Shown one piece after another: positions 41,310-50,639 of a stretch of 64,000 bases of DNA. This DNA is from Tardiphaga sp. vice304 (GTDB lineage Bacteria > Pseudomonadota > Alphaproteobacteria > Rhizobiales > Xanthobacteraceae), in the NCBI RefSeq assembly GCF_007018905.1, contig NZ_CP041402.1, positions 186,001-250,000 of the forward strand. The letters are read 5' to 3'. Every line of letters begins with the position of its first letter. Position 1 is the stretch's first letter. The notes under the pieces were generated by a model. It was not told the origin of the DNA and ran no database searches. It saw only the letters and a list, made by a program, of their open reading frames with translations. A program made the position numbers and the translations under genes.

Positions 41310-41607
41310 GATCTGAGGTCGCCGAAACTTCCGCAGAAAGTTCTGCTGGCGTCGCATAGTCGAGGATCGGAAACCGGGTCTCCCCGGCGGCCTGCAAGCC
41401 ATTCATCAACTGTGACAATATATCAAGCGGCACCTTATTACGGAGTTTTCGAGCACTTTCGTCGCTTATGACGATGCTGACCTTGACGATGGGATCTCCG
41501 GTCCAGTCCAGCGAATCCCGGGCAGAAACCGACACGACGCTCCCCGGTGCCGTATTGGCATCGACGATCTCCCGGGTGAGGCGTTCAATCTGCGCGTGTT
41601 CTGCCAT
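41296..41607 (-). CDS. hypothetical protein, partner of the HEPN-like gene
   Basis: 103 residues, not recognised. It is acidic and soluble, with a central strand-rich part (DWTGDPIVKVSIVISD) and no membrane segment or known DNA-binding motif. The 14-base overlap with the HEPN-like gene indicates a coupled pair, which could be antitoxin and toxin by analogy with other HEPN pairs, but this is inference only. It begins 32 bases past the cmk stop and shares the cassette's low GC. Confidence 0.68.
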   Translation of the reverse strand: MAEHAQIERLTREIVDANTAPGSVVSVSARDSLDWTGDPIVKVSIVISDESARKLRNKVPLDILSQLMNGLQAAGETRFPILDYATPAELSAEVSATSDHGDY

Positions 41608-41638
41608 GGGATAAAGATTACGCCCTCAACTCCGAAGT

Positions 41639-42277
41639 TCAAGCCTTGATCCGGCCCGCCCGGACGGCTTCGACAATGTCGATGGCGGCCTGGACACCGC
41701 CTTCGATGTCCAAATTGGAGTTATCCAGCAAGTATGCATCTGCGGCTGGCTTCAAGGGCGCGGTGACGCGGTTCTGGTCGCGTTCGTCGCGGCGCAGGAT
41801 GTCGGCCAGCACGGCGGCCTCGTCGGCCACCTCGCCGCGCGCCTTGGCCTCCAGCGTCCGGCGCCGGGCCCGCACGACGGGATCGGCAACGACGAAGATT
41901 TTGACGTCGGCATCCGGGCAGATCACCGTGCCGATGTCGCGACCGTCCAGCACGGCGCCCGGCGGATCCTCGGTGAAGCGACGCTGGAAGCTCAAGAGCG
42001 CCTCGCGGACCCGCGGAAAGGCCGACACCACCGAGGCGGCGTCGCCGATCTGCTGGGTTTTGAGCGCCGGATTGCCGAATTTCTCGGGATCGAGCTCCAG
42101 CGCGGTGGCGACCGCCATTTCCTCGTTCGTCAGGTCGATGCCGGAATCCAGCAACGCAAAGGCAACGGCGCGGTAGATCACGCCGGTATCGAGATGACGG
42201 TAGCCGTAATGCCGGGCCAGACGCTTGCCCAGCGTGCCTTTTCCGGATGCGGCCGGTCCGTCGATGGCGATAATCAT
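41639..42277 (-). CDS. cmk: cytidylate kinase
   Basis: Phosphorylates CMP and dCMP. P-loop [19 protein letters not shown] is at the very N-terminus, with [11 protein letters not shown] and [15 protein letters not shown] motifs. 212 aa, normal. Its last 35 codons lie in the 94-bp direct repeat, so the present 3' end may have been supplied by the inserted cassette. Confidence 0.96.
   Translation of the reverse strand: MIIAIDGPAASGKGTLGKRLARHYGYRHLDTGVIYRAVAFALLDSGIDLTNEEMAVATALELDPEKFGNPALKTQQIGDAASVVSAFPRVREALLSFQRRFTEDPPGAVLDGRDIGTVICPDADVKIFVVADPVVRARRRTLEAKARGEVADEAAVLADILRRDERDQNRVTAPLKPAADAYLLDNSNLDIEGGVQAAIDIVEAVRAGRIKA
41652..41745. repeat. 94-bp direct repeat, copy inside cmk
   Basis: Forms the 3' end of the functional cmk gene; counterpart of 40709-40802. 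See that entry for identity. Confidence 0.88.
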
Positions 42278-42354
42278 GCGCTTGGAGCTACTCGTCTACG
42301 TTCGGTTCGGCGCGGCTTAGCACCCGGAATGCCAAATATCCACGCCGGATCGGC

Positions 42355-43716
42355 CTATGCGAACTCCGCGCCGAGCCGCTGCATCATCGGGATGAAATCC
42401 GGGAAACTGGTGGCGATGAAGGTGGTGTCGTCGATGGTCACCGGCTGTTCCGACGCCAGGCCCATCACCAACGCCGACATCGCGATGCGGTGGTCCATAT
42501 GGGTGGCGACGAGGCCGCCGCCGGACACGCTTCCGGTGCCGTGGACGATCAGGTCGTCGCCCACGATTTCAACATTCACGCCGTTGACGCGCAGCATCGA
42601 AGCCGTCGCCTCCAGCCGGTCGGATTCCTTGACGCGCAATTCCTGCAGCCCGCGCATGACGGTGGTGCCCTGCGCGAACGACGCCGCCACTGCCAGCACC
42701 AGATATTCGTCGATCATCGAGGGCGCGCGCTCGGGCGGTACTTCGACGCCAACAAGCTTCGACGCCCGGATACGGAACGCGGCCATCGGCTCGCCGGCGT
42801 CGCCACGGATGTCGCTTTCCTCAATGGAGGCACCCATCTCGCGCAAGGTCGTGAACAGCCCGGTGCGCAGCGGATTGGTCATCACGTCGGTCAGCACGAT
42901 GTCGGATCCCGGCACGATCAACGCGGCAACGATCGGGAACGCGGCCGAGGACGGATCGGCCGGCACCACGACATCGGCGCCGCGCAGCTCCGGCTGGCCG
43001 GTCAGCGTGATCTTGCGGCCGTGAACGCCTTCCTTCTCGGAGACGATCTGCGCGCCAAAATGCTTCAGCATCAGTTCGGTATGGTCGCGGCTGGCTTCGG
43101 CCTCGATCACGGTGGTCGTGCCGGGGGCGGACAGCCCCGCCAGCAGCACCGCTGACTTGATCTGGGCGGAGGCGACTGGGGTGCGGTAGACGATCGGCAG
43201 CGGGTCGCGCGCGCCCTGCAGCGTCAGCGGCAGCCGGCCACCATCCTGGCTGGCGGTGACGCGGGCGCCCATCAATTCCAGCGGATCGACGATGCGGCGC
43301 ATCGGGCGGCTGCGCAACGACGCATCGCCATCGAACGTCGCCTCGATCGGGCAGCCGGCGACCGCGCCCATCACCAGCCGGCAGCCGGTGCCGGAATTGC
43401 CGAAATCCAGCGGCTGCTGCGGCGCCTTGAAGCCGCCGACGCCGACGCCGCGCACGGTCCAGGCGAATTCGCCGGTGCGTTCGACCTGCGCGCCCAGCGC
43501 CTGCATCGCTTTTGCGGTATTGAGGACGTCCTCGCCCTCCAGGAGGCCGGTGATGCGGGTCTGACCCACCGCGAGCGCGCCAAGAATCAGGGCGCGGTGC
43601 GAAATCGACTTGTCGCCGGGCACGCGCTCGCGACCCTCGAGCGCAGCGCTCTTGTGCGCCGAGAGCGGCGTGGGCACGGTCGCGGGGGTGTCGGAAGCGG
43701 CGTCTGAATGAGTCAA
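42355..43716 (-). CDS. aroA: 5-enolpyruvylshikimate-3-phosphate synthase, class II
   Basis: Sixth step of the shikimate pathway. Sequence runs closely with the Agrobacterium CP4 class: [65 protein letters not shown]. The glyphosate-critical loop reads [11 protein letters not shown]: Gly stands where CP4 has Ala100. The start is taken as TTG 43716 (MTHSDAAS...) because AAGGAA lies 7-8 bases upstream and no ATG fits; longer frames run into the divergent promoter. Confidence 0.94.
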   Translation of the reverse strand: MTHSDAASDTPATVPTPLSAHKSAALEGRERVPGDKSISHRALILGALAVGQTRITGLLEGEDVLNTAKAMQALGAQVERTGEFAWTVRGVGVGGFKAPQQPLDFGNSGTGCRLVMGAVAGCPIEATFDGDASLRSRPMRRIVDPLELMGARVTASQDGGRLPLTLQGARDPLPIVYRTPVASAQIKSAVLLAGLSAPGTTTVIEAEASRDHTELMLKHFGAQIVSEKEGVHGRKITLTGQPELRGADVVVPADPSSAAFPIVAALIVPGSDIVLTDVMTNPLRTGLFTTLREMGASIEESDIRGDAGEPMAAFRIRASKLVGVEVPPERAPSMIDEYLVLAVAASFAQGTTVMRGLQELRVKESDRLEATASMLRVNGVNVEIVGDDLIVHGTGSVSGGGLVATHMDHRIAMSALVMGLASEQPVTIDDTTFIATSFPDFIPMMQRLGAEFA

Positions 43717-43787
43717 GATTGTGTTCCTTTGCGCGGCAGGCTCGTACCATATGGCCGGCACCGCGTCACGCCACGCGCAGAGAGCTA

Positions 43788-43816
43788 TTGACAGCAGCGT
43801 GGCAACTAGCCAAGTG
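43788..43816 (+). promoter_or_regulatory. candidate promoter of the TIGR02300 gene
   Basis: TTGACA (43788-43793) followed after 17 bases by a weak -10, CAAGTG, with the GTG start 37 bases further. It lies in the 137-base gap between divergent aroA and the TIGR02300 gene. Confidence 0.35.
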
Positions 43817-43853
43817 AAGCACCGTTTTTCAAAAAAATCCCTAGGATTCACAC

Positions 43854-44279
43854 GTGGCCAAATCCGATCTCGGAACCAAGCGCATTTGCCCCACGACGGG
43901 TAAAAAATTCTACGACCTCGGCAAGACCCCGGTGATTTCGCCCTATACGGGCGAAGTGGTGCCGATTGCGCCGATCCCGCCGCCGCGCACCCGCGCCGAC
44001 GCCGCCTCGCGCGCCGCAGCCGCTTCGGCTGCCGCTTCCGCGGCCGAACAGCCGGAAGTGGCGGATGCCGAGGACGAATTGGTTCCGCTCGAGGAAGCCG
44101 ACGCCGAGGAAGGCACCGGCAAGAAGGCCGCCGTGCTGGAATCCGAGGACGATATCGACGCCGATGACACCATCGACGACGATGAGGACGATGATTCGAC
44201 CTTCATCGCCGATGAAGAAGATGGTGATGACGACGTCACCGACATCATTGGTGACGTTTCCGGCGACGAAGAGACTTGA
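43854..44279 (+). CDS. TIGR02300 family protein (FYDLN acidic protein)
   Basis: 141 residues. The conserved N-terminus reads [20 protein letters not shown] with a short CP-containing metal-site-like start; this copy has FYDLGKTP where most relatives have FYDLNKDP. After an Ala-rich stretch the C-terminal half is extremely acidic (over 30 Asp/Glu). Function unknown; the family is confined to alphaproteobacteria as far as I know. The start is GTG 43854 with AGGA upstream. Confidence 0.9.
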   Translation: MAKSDLGTKRICPTTGKKFYDLGKTPVISPYTGEVVPIAPIPPPRTRADAASRAAAASAAASAAEQPEVADAEDELVPLEEADAEEGTGKKAAVLESEDDIDADDTIDDDEDDDSTFIADEEDGDDDVTDIIGDVSGDEET

Positions 44280-44308
44280 GCTTCGCCACGAACTGTGTTT
44301 TGAGATGC

Positions 44309-44339
44309 ACCGCGCGCTAACGACCAGTCAGCGCGCGGT
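44309..44339 (+). terminator. terminator-like hairpin after the TIGR02300 gene
   Basis: Perfect 10-bp stem ACCGCGCGCT / AGCGCGCGGT with an 11-base loop, 30 bases past the stop. The following bases (TCGTAC) are not T-rich, so termination would be weak or Rho-assisted. Confidence 0.45.
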
Positions 44340-44396
44340 TCGTACGGCCCCGGAAATCGATTTGAGTTTTTCGGATAGGTCGGACTACCAGGTTAA

Positions 44397-44470
<74 letters not shown>

Positions 44471-44472
<2 letters not shown>

Positions 44473-44575
44473 TCCTTCGCTCGCTTCGCGAGCTTCGGCT
44501 CGGCAAGCCACGCCAGACTATCGGGGCGAAGCGAGCGAAGGATGTCACGCCGTAGCCCGAAGGGCGTAGGCGGAC
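44471..44575. repeat. palindromic element abutting tRNA-Ala
   Basis: Left arm CATCCTTCGCTCGCTTCG (44471-44488) overlaps the tRNA CCA end; the exact 18-bp complement lies at 44527-44544. A tail with GTAGCCCGAAGGGCGTAGGC follows. Similar elements are frequent in Bradyrhizobium-like genomes. Confidence 0.8.
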
Positions 44576-44638
44576 CGCCGATGCTCAACTAAATTTTACT
44601 CAGCTTGTAACGGTCGCTCATCATGGATCCGCAAGGCC

Positions 44639-44875
44639 ATGAAATATGTCTACATCCTTGAAAGCCTTGATACCGAACATTTCTACATCGGCATCGCCGA
44701 TGATCTCCGCGCGCGGCTTGTGAAACATAACGCAGGCGAAGTGACACACACGTCGAAATATCGACCGTGGCGAATCAAAACCTACATTGCCTTCAGCGAT
44801 GAAAAGCAGGCCTTCGCTTTCGAAAGATATTTGAAGTCTGGCTCCGGCCGGGCCTTCGCGAAAAAACGCCTCTAA
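44639..44875 (+). CDS. GIY-YIG endonuclease-domain protein
   Basis: 78 residues, essentially a bare GIY-YIG nuclease domain of the UPF0213/YhbQ kind: YVYIL at the N-terminus, FYIGIADDLRARLVKHNAGEV with the catalytic Arg, a HTSKYRPW loop and the metal-binding Glu in AFAFERYLKSGSG. Cellular role unknown; homologues in this bacterial group often sit beside palindromic repeats, as here. Confidence 0.86.
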   Translation: MKYVYILESLDTEHFYIGIADDLRARLVKHNAGEVTHTSKYRPWRIKTYIAFSDEKQAFAFERYLKSGSGRAFAKKRL

Positions 44876-44890
44876 CGCCTGAGCCGCGCC

Positions 44891-45349
44891 CTACTCCCCC
44901 AGCGCCGCATTCAGCCTGTCCCGCAGCGCGACCAGCTCATTCTTCATCGATACCAGCTCATCCACCGAACACGCCGAGGCCGCCAGCACGCCGTGCGGCA
45001 CCGCTCTCGCCTTTTCGCGCAGATCATGCCCCCGCGGCGTCAGCGCGATCAGCATCTGGCGCTCGTCCGCAGCACTGCGGGTGCGGCGAATCAACCCGGC
45101 CACTTCGAGGCGCTTCAACAGCGGCGTCAGCGTGCCCGAATCGAGAAACAGTCGCTCGCCGATCGCTTTCACCGGAACGTCGTCGCGCTCCCACAGCACC
45201 AGCATCACCAGATATTGCGGATAGGTCAGGCCAAGCCTGTCCAGCAACGGCTTGTAGATCCGATTGAAGGCATGCGCGGTGGAGTACACCGCGAAGCAGA
45301 TCTGGTTCTCGAGCTTGAGCGGCGAATACGCCGCATGCTTCCGTGGCAT
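44891..45349 (-). CDS. ohrR: organic-hydroperoxide-sensing MarR regulator OhrR
   Basis: 152-residue MarR-family repressor. The reactive cysteine lies near the N-terminus in LENQICFAVYSTAHAF, the place of the OhrR sensor Cys, and the winged helix has SGTLTPLLKRLEVAGLIRR and a DERQMLIALT wing. Oxidation of that Cys by organic peroxides should release it from the ohr promoter. Start 45349 (MPRKHAAYSPLKL) is the family start. Divergent from ohr. Confidence 0.94.
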   Translation of the reverse strand: MPRKHAAYSPLKLENQICFAVYSTAHAFNRIYKPLLDRLGLTYPQYLVMLVLWERDDVPVKAIGERLFLDSGTLTPLLKRLEVAGLIRRTRSAADERQMLIALTPRGHDLREKARAVPHGVLAASACSVDELVSMKNELVALRDRLNAALGE

Positions 45350-45407
45350 CGCACACCTTTCGGACCTGACCGGTCGGTCAGGATGCCATGTGGGGCCTTC
45401 CGGCCTC

Positions 45408-45470
45408 ACAATCAATTGAGCGCAATCGAATTGTCCGACCCTCATTTTTTATTGTGCACAATCTAATTGG
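45408..45470. promoter_or_regulatory. OhrR operator region, three CAATC-n-AATTG boxes
   Basis: Three imperfect palindromes with one plan: ACAATCAATTG (45408-45418), GCAATCGAATTGT (45422-45434) and ACAATCTAATTGG (45458-45470). They lie in the 161-base divergent gap, the last 40 bases before the ohr start. The AATTG cores fit the AT-rich inverted repeats bound by OhrR proteins. Confidence 0.65.
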
Positions 45471-45510
45471 ACGCCATATAGACGACATCGCTTCACGCAG
45501 GAGAGCAGTC

Positions 45511-45936
45511 ATGTCCGTCAACGTCCTCTACAAGACCAGTGCCAAGGCTACCGGCGGCCGCGACGGCCATGCCGCGACCCTCGACGGCACGCTCGACGTC
45601 AAGCTCACCACCCCGAAGGAGCTCGGCGGTGCGGGTGGCGAGGGCAACAATCCGGAGCAGCTGTTCGCGGCGGGTTACGCGGCCTGCTTCATCGGTGCGA
45701 TGAAATTCGTGGCGTCGCAGGGCGGCCCGAAGGTGCCGTCCGATGTTGCGGTGACGGCAACGGTGGGAATCGGCCCGCGCTCGGAAGGCGGTTTCGGACT
45801 CGACGTCGAACTCGCGGTGTCGCTGCCGGGCCTGGCCCGGGACGAGGCCGAAACGCTGGTGGAGAAGGCGCACCAGATCTGTCCGTATTCCAATGCGACC
45901 CGCGGCAATATCGACGTCCGCTCGGCGATCGTCTGA
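45511..45936 (+). CDS. ohr: organic hydroperoxide resistance peroxidase Ohr
   Basis: 141-residue thiol peroxidase reducing organic and fatty-acid hydroperoxides with lipoylated proteins. The two catalytic cysteines fall in [11 protein letters not shown] and [24 protein letters not shown] is the other conserved motif. CAGGAGA precedes the ATG. Divergent from its regulator ohrR. Confidence 0.96.
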   Translation: MSVNVLYKTSAKATGGRDGHAATLDGTLDVKLTTPKELGGAGGEGNNPEQLFAAGYAACFIGAMKFVASQGGPKVPSDVAVTATVGIGPRSEGGFGLDVELAVSLPGLARDEAETLVEKAHQICPYSNATRGNIDVRSAIV

Positions 45937-45942
45937 TCGAAC

Positions 45943-45983
45943 GCCGATGCCCGCCTGCCAGCCTGTGGCGGGCGGGCATCGGC
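45943..45983 (+). terminator. hairpin after ohr
   Basis: Perfect 13-bp stem GCCGATGCCCGCC (45943-45955) / GGCGGGCATCGGC (45971-45983), 6 bases past the ohr stop. No T-run follows, so it may stop transcription weakly or be a repeat. Confidence 0.4.
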
Positions 45984-46103
45984 CAGCCACGCTGGCTGCC
46001 TCGGGACAACACCCGAAATCGCATGGCGGCCAGCGTTTGCGAAGACGCGGTTTGGATGGTTTATGGGTCGCACGACCAACAACAAAAGCATCAGAAACGC
46101 CTC

Positions 46104-47312
46104 ATGATCCCCAATATTGCTCCCGGCGCCATCGCCGGACTGCGCGTGATCGACCTGTCGCGCGTGCTCGGTGGCCCCTACTGCACGCAGATCCTCGCCG
46201 ACCACGGCGCCGACGTCGTCAAGGTCGAGCCGCCCGCCGGCGACGAAACCCGCGACTGGGGACCTCCCTTCCATGAGGACGACGCCGCCTATTTCATCGG
46301 CGCGAATCGCAACAAGCGCTCGATCGGCCTCGACCTCGCCTCGGAAGCCGGCCGCGTCGTGTTGATGCGGATGCTCGAAGACGCCGACGTGATGATCGAG
46401 AACTTCAAGCCGGGCACGCTCGACAAATGGGGCATCGGCAATGATGTGCTGCGCGCAAAATTTCCGAAACTGATCCATTGCCGGATTTCCGGCTTCGGCG
46501 GCGACGGCCCGCATGGCGGCCATCCCGGCTATGACGCCGTGATCCAGTCGATGGTCGGCCTGATGGCCGCCACCGGCACGGCGGACAGCGGCCCGACCCG
46601 GATTGGCGTCGCCCTCGTCGATATGTCGACCGGGCTGTATGCCTGCGTCGGCATTCTGATGGCGCTGGCGGAGCGCGCCAGATCCGGCCTTGGCCAGTTC
46701 GTGGAAGCGACTTTGTACGAAACGGGTCTCGCGATCATGCACCCGCACACCGCCAACTACTTCATGAATGGCGGCAAGCCGCCGGCGCGCACCGGGAACG
46801 AGCATCCCAACCTGTATCCCTATGCCGTGTTCGCGGCGCGCGATGGCGACATCTTCGTCGGCGTCGGCAATGACGCGACCTATCGCAAGCTGTGCAAGGA
46901 GCTCGGCAAGCCCGAGCTTGGCACCGACACGCGCTTTGCCCGCAACCGCGACCGCGTCGTCAACCGCGACGAATTGCGCGCCGAGCTGGAAGCGATCCTC
47001 ACGCAGGAAGACGGCGAACCGCTATGCCGCCGCCTGCTCGCCGCCGGCCTGCCCGCAGGCCCGGTGCAGTCGATCGACAAGGCGCTCGCCAACCCACACA
47101 CGATTGCGCGCGGCGATATCATCGAGAAGGACTGGTACAAGGGCGTCGCTTCACCGGTGCGCTTCGACCGCACCCCAGCAAGCCTGCGCCACGTCCCGCC
47201 GAAGTTCAGCGAGCATGCCACCGAGGTGCTCGAGGAGTTCGGCTATTCGGCGGAAGAGATCGGCGATCTCGTCGCCCGGGGCACGGTCAGCGGCCCGGAG
47301 CGCAAGCGCTAG
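46104..47312 (+). CDS. CaiB/BaiF family (family III) CoA transferase
   Basis: 402-residue CoA-transferase of the interlocked-dimer type. The CoA-binding start IAGLRVIDLSRVLGGPYCTQ and ADHGADVVKVEPPAGDETR are typical, and the conserved Asp that forms the acyl intermediate is in GVALVDMSTGLYA. Substrates range from oxalate to succinate and carnitine, so none is assigned. No acyl-CoA partner genes are adjacent. Three in-frame TAG codons close the gene. Confidence 0.9.
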   Translation: MIPNIAPGAIAGLRVIDLSRVLGGPYCTQILADHGADVVKVEPPAGDETRDWGPPFHEDDAAYFIGANRNKRSIGLDLASEAGRVVLMRMLEDADVMIENFKPGTLDKWGIGNDVLRAKFPKLIHCRISGFGGDGPHGGHPGYDAVIQSMVGLMAATGTADSGPTRIGVALVDMSTGLYACVGILMALAERARSGLGQFVEATLYETGLAIMHPHTANYFMNGGKPPARTGNEHPNLYPYAVFAARDGDIFVGVGNDATYRKLCKELGKPELGTDTRFARNRDRVVNRDELRAELEAILTQEDGEPLCRRLLAAGLPAGPVQSIDKALANPHTIARGDIIEKDWYKGVASPVRFDRTPASLRHVPPKFSEHATEVLEEFGYSAEEIGDLVARGTVSGPERKR

Positions 47313-47416
47313 CGCTAGCGCTAGCAGCAAGGTCAGGGATGCGGTCCCATCCCGGACCTCACTAAACTTCCAGCTGCCATGATCCGCGCTTTCGCGCGGG
47401 CGTCGGCTCGACTATA

Positions 47417-47434
47417 CCGTCATCCCAATGTCAT
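47417..47434 (+). promoter_or_regulatory. PHO-box-like site upstream of ugpB
   Basis: CCGTCAT-CCCA-ATGTCAT: two 7-mers four bases apart, with 12 of 14 positions agreeing with the PhoB consensus CTGTCAT-n4-CTGTCAT. It is 54 bases before the ugpB start. Glycerol-3-phosphate uptake systems are classic PhoB targets. Confidence 0.65.
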
Positions 47435-47488
47435 CCCGCGCTGTTACCGGCGCAGCAACGATGATGACGGCCACCGGGAGACCTTGGA

Positions 47489-48799
47489 ATGAACCGACCA
47501 CTGCGCCTTGCCACCCTGCTCGCCTCGACCCTCGTGCTCGCGTCGCCGGCCTATGCGGTGACCGAGATCCAGTGGTGGCACGCGATGACCGGCGGCAACA
47601 ACGACATCGTCAACAAGCTCGCGGCCGACTTCAACGCCAGCCAGTCCGACTACAAGGTGGTCACGACCTTCAAGGGCGCCTATCCCGACACGATGAACGC
47701 CGGCATCGCTGCGTTCCGTGCCGGCACCGCACCGCACATCCTGCAGGTCTTCGAGGTCGGCACCGCAACCATGATGAGCGCCAAGGGCGCCGTCAAGCCG
47801 GTGTACCAGTTGATGAAGGACGCGGGCGAGCCGTTCGACGCCAACAATTATCTACCCGCCATCACCGGCTATTACTCGACCTCCAAGGGCGAGATGCTGT
47901 CGTTCCCGTTCAACTCGTCCTCGATGGTGATGTGGGTCAATCTCGACGCGCTGAAGAAGGCGAACATCGCGGAAATCCCGAAGACCTGGCCGGAAGTTTT
48001 CGAGGACGCCAAGAAGCTCAAGGCCGCCGGCTATGCGACCTGCGGCTTTTCCAATGCTTGGGCGACGTGGGCGCACATCGAACAGTTCTCCGCGTGGCAC
48101 AACGTGCCGATCGGCACCAAGGCCAACGGGCTGGACGGCTTCGATACCGAGCTCAAGTTCAACGCGCCGCTCCAGGTCAAGCATCTGCAGACGCTGATCG
48201 AACTGCAGAAGGACAAGACCTACGATTATTCCGGCCGCGCCAATGCCAGCGAGAGCCGGTTCGGCTCCGGCGAGTGCCCGCTATTCCTGACATCGTCGGG
48301 CTATTATGCGACCGCCAAGGGCACCGCGAAGTTCGCCTTCACCTCGGCGCCGATGCCGTATTACCCGGACGTGGCCGGCGCGCCGCAGAACTCGATCATT
48401 GGCGGCGCCTCGCTGTGGGTGATGGGCGGCAAGAAGCCGGACGAATACAAGGGCATCGCCAAGTTTTTCACGTTCCTGTCCGACACCGACCGCCAGGCCA
48501 AACTGCACCAGGAATCCGGCTACCTGCCGATCACCAAGGCAGCGTACGAAAAGACCAAGGCCGACGGTTTTTATGAAAAGAATCCGATCCTGCAGACGCC
48601 GTTGAAGGAGCTCACCAACAAGGAGCCGACCGAAAACTCGCGCGGCCTGCGCTTCGGCAACATGGTGCAGCTACGCGACATCTGGGCGGAGGAGATGGAA
48701 TCCGCTTTGGGCGGGCAGAAGACTGCGCAGCAGGCGCTCGACACCGCGGTCTCGCGCGGCAACGCGATGTTGCGAACGTTCGAGAAGACGGTGAAGTAA
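47489..48799 (+). CDS. ugpB: sn-glycerol-3-phosphate ABC transporter, periplasmic binding protein
   Basis: 436-residue extracellular solute-binding protein. A signal peptide covers residues 1-23 (LATLLASTLVLASPAYA), and the mature start VTEIQWWHAMTGGNND is UgpB-like. FNSSSMVMWVN and the GYYATAKG region belong to the same family. First gene of ugpBAEC, likely phosphate-starvation induced from the upstream site. Confidence 0.94.
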   Translation: MNRPLRLATLLASTLVLASPAYAVTEIQWWHAMTGGNNDIVNKLAADFNASQSDYKVVTTFKGAYPDTMNAGIAAFRAGTAPHILQVFEVGTATMMSAKGAVKPVYQLMKDAGEPFDANNYLPAITGYYSTSKGEMLSFPFNSSSMVMWVNLDALKKANIAEIPKTWPEVFEDAKKLKAAGYATCGFSNAWATWAHIEQFSAWHNVPIGTKANGLDGFDTELKFNAPLQVKHLQTLIELQKDKTYDYSGRANASESRFGSGECPLFLTSSGYYATAKGTAKFAFTSAPMPYYPDVAGAPQNSIIGGASLWVMGGKKPDEYKGIAKFFTFLSDTDRQAKLHQESGYLPITKAAYEKTKADGFYEKNPILQTPLKELTNKEPTENSRGLRFGNMVQLRDIWAEEMESALGGQKTAQQALDTAVSRGNAMLRTFEKTVK

Positions 48800-48843
48800 C
48801 ATGATCGTCGTAGCGCATCATGGCGAGGCACGGCAGACATGTT

Positions 48844-48865
48844 CCCTCCCCCTTGCGGGGGAGGG
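48844..48865. repeat. single hairpin CCCTCCCCC-TTGC-GGGGGAGGG
   Basis: A 9-bp stem between ugpB and ugpA, related to the CCTCTCCCC family. In this place it could lower ugpAEC expression relative to ugpB, as intercistronic hairpins do in other binding-protein operons. Confidence 0.6.
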
Positions 48866-48902
48866 GGCAGAACGCCCCTGCCGTGAGGCGCGATAACAAG
48901 CG

Positions 48903-49784
48903 ATGGAAAAGTCCGCCGTCTTCAAAGGCAGGTTGCTGCCCTATCTGCTGCTGGTGCCGCAGCTGGTCATCACGGCTGTTTTTTTCTACTGGCCCGCGCT
49001 GCAGGCCGTCTGGCAATCCTTCCTGCGCGAGGACGCCTTCGGCCTGAACTCGGAATTCATCGGGTTAGAGAACTATCAGGCGCTGTTCACGCAGCCTGAA
49101 TACTACAAGGCGATGTTGACGACGCTGGTGTTCTCGTCGCTGGTGGCCGGGCTGTCGCTGGCGATCGCTTTGCTGTTCGCGACCCAGGCCGACAAGAATC
49201 TGAAGGCAGCGCCCGCATTCAAGATGCTGATGCTGTGGCCCTACGCGGTGGCGCCGGCGGTGGCCGGCGTGCTGTGGCTGTTCATCTTCCATCCCACGCT
49301 CGGCACCATGGCGCGGCCGCTGCGCCTGATGGGCTTCAACTGGAATCCGCTACTCAACGGCAACCATGCGATGACGCTGGTCGTGATGGCCGCCGTGTGG
49401 AAGCAGATCGCCTATAACTTCCTGTTCTTCCTTGCAGGGTTGCAATCGATCCCGCGCAGCGTGCTGGAGGCCGGCGCCATCGATGGCGCCGGGCCGCTGC
49501 GGCGGTTCTGGACCATCACCTTCCCGCTGCTGTCGCCGACCACGTTCTTCCTGCTGGTGGTGAACGTCGTCTACGTGTTCTTCGACACATTCGGCATCAT
49601 CGACGCCGTGACGGGCGGCGGCCCGGCCGGCTCGACGACGACGATGGTCTACAAGGTCTATGCCGACGGCCGGCTCGGCGGCGATCTCGGCAGTTCGGCG
49701 GCGCAATCCGTCGTGCTGATGGTCATCGTGATCGCGCTGACGGCGATCCAGTTCCGCTATGTCGAGCGCAAGGTGCAGTACTGA
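48903..49784 (+). CDS. ugpA: sn-glycerol-3-phosphate ABC transporter permease UgpA
   Basis: 293-residue inner-membrane permease with six predicted helices. The cytoplasmic coupling motif is [20 protein letters not shown] (the EAA loop that contacts UgpC). Overlaps ugpE by one base (TGATG). Confidence 0.95.
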   Translation: MEKSAVFKGRLLPYLLLVPQLVITAVFFYWPALQAVWQSFLREDAFGLNSEFIGLENYQALFTQPEYYKAMLTTLVFSSLVAGLSLAIALLFATQADKNLKAAPAFKMLMLWPYAVAPAVAGVLWLFIFHPTLGTMARPLRLMGFNWNPLLNGNHAMTLVVMAAVWKQIAYNFLFFLAGLQSIPRSVLEAGAIDGAGPLRRFWTITFPLLSPTTFFLLVVNVVYVFFDTFGIIDAVTGGGPAGSTTTMVYKVYADGRLGGDLGSSAAQSVVLMVIVIALTAIQFRYVERKVQY

Positions 49785-50632
49785 TGGTCGAGCACCGCCG
49801 CTGGAACGACATTCTGGCCTACGCGATCCTGATCTTCGGCGTGTTCATCGTCGTGTTTCCGGTCTATGTCGCAATCATCGCCTCGACCCATGATGCGGCC
49901 ACGGTGGTCAACGGCAACATGCCGATGCTGCCGGGCGGACACGGCCTGGAGAATTACTACCGCGCGATTTTTGTCGGCGGCGCGCGCGCGAGCCGCGAGC
50001 CGGTCGGACAGATGCTGCTGAATTCCTTCATCTCGGCGGCGGGCATCGCGATCGGCAAGATCTTCATTTCGGTATTGTCGGCCTATGCGGTGGTTTATTT
50101 CCGCTTTCCGTTCCGCCAGACGGCGTTCTGGATCATCTTCGTCACCCTGATGCTGCCGGTCGAGGTGCGCATCTATCCGACCTACAAGGTGATCGCCGAT
50201 CTGCATATGCTGGACACCTATGCGGGGCTGATCCTGCCGCTCATCGCGTCCGCCACCGGCACGTTGCTGTTCCGGCAGTTCTTCATGACGATTCCCGACG
50301 AATTGCTGGAGGCGTCGCGGATCGATGGCGCGGGGCCGTTCCGGTTCTTCAAGGATACGCTGCTGCCGCTGTCGGTGACCACGATGGCGGCCCTGTTCGT
50401 GATCCAGTTCATCTATGGCTGGAATCAATATTTGTGGCCGCTGCTGATCACCACGCAGGAATCCATGCAGACCATCGTCACCGGCATCAAGAAGATGCTG
50501 ACGACCACCGACGAACTTGCCGAATGGCAGCTCGCGATGGCCACGGCGGTGCTGGCGATGCTGCCGCCGGTCGCGGTGGTTGTGTTCATGCAGCGCCTGT
50601 TCGTGCGCGGCCTGGTCGAGACCGAGAAGTAG
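49784..50632 (+). CDS. ugpE: sn-glycerol-3-phosphate ABC transporter permease UgpE
   Basis: 282-residue second permease. The EAA loop reads [20 protein letters not shown]; helices include the N-terminal [20 protein letters not shown]. Partner of UgpA and UgpC. Confidence 0.95.
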   Translation: MVEHRRWNDILAYAILIFGVFIVVFPVYVAIIASTHDAATVVNGNMPMLPGGHGLENYYRAIFVGGARASREPVGQMLLNSFISAAGIAIGKIFISVLSAYAVVYFRFPFRQTAFWIIFVTLMLPVEVRIYPTYKVIADLHMLDTYAGLILPLIASATGTLLFRQFFMTIPDELLEASRIDGAGPFRFFKDTLLPLSVTTMAALFVIQFIYGWNQYLWPLLITTQESMQTIVTGIKKMLTTTDELAEWQLAMATAVLAMLPPVAVVVFMQRLFVRGLVETEK

Positions 50633-50639
50633 GAATTTC

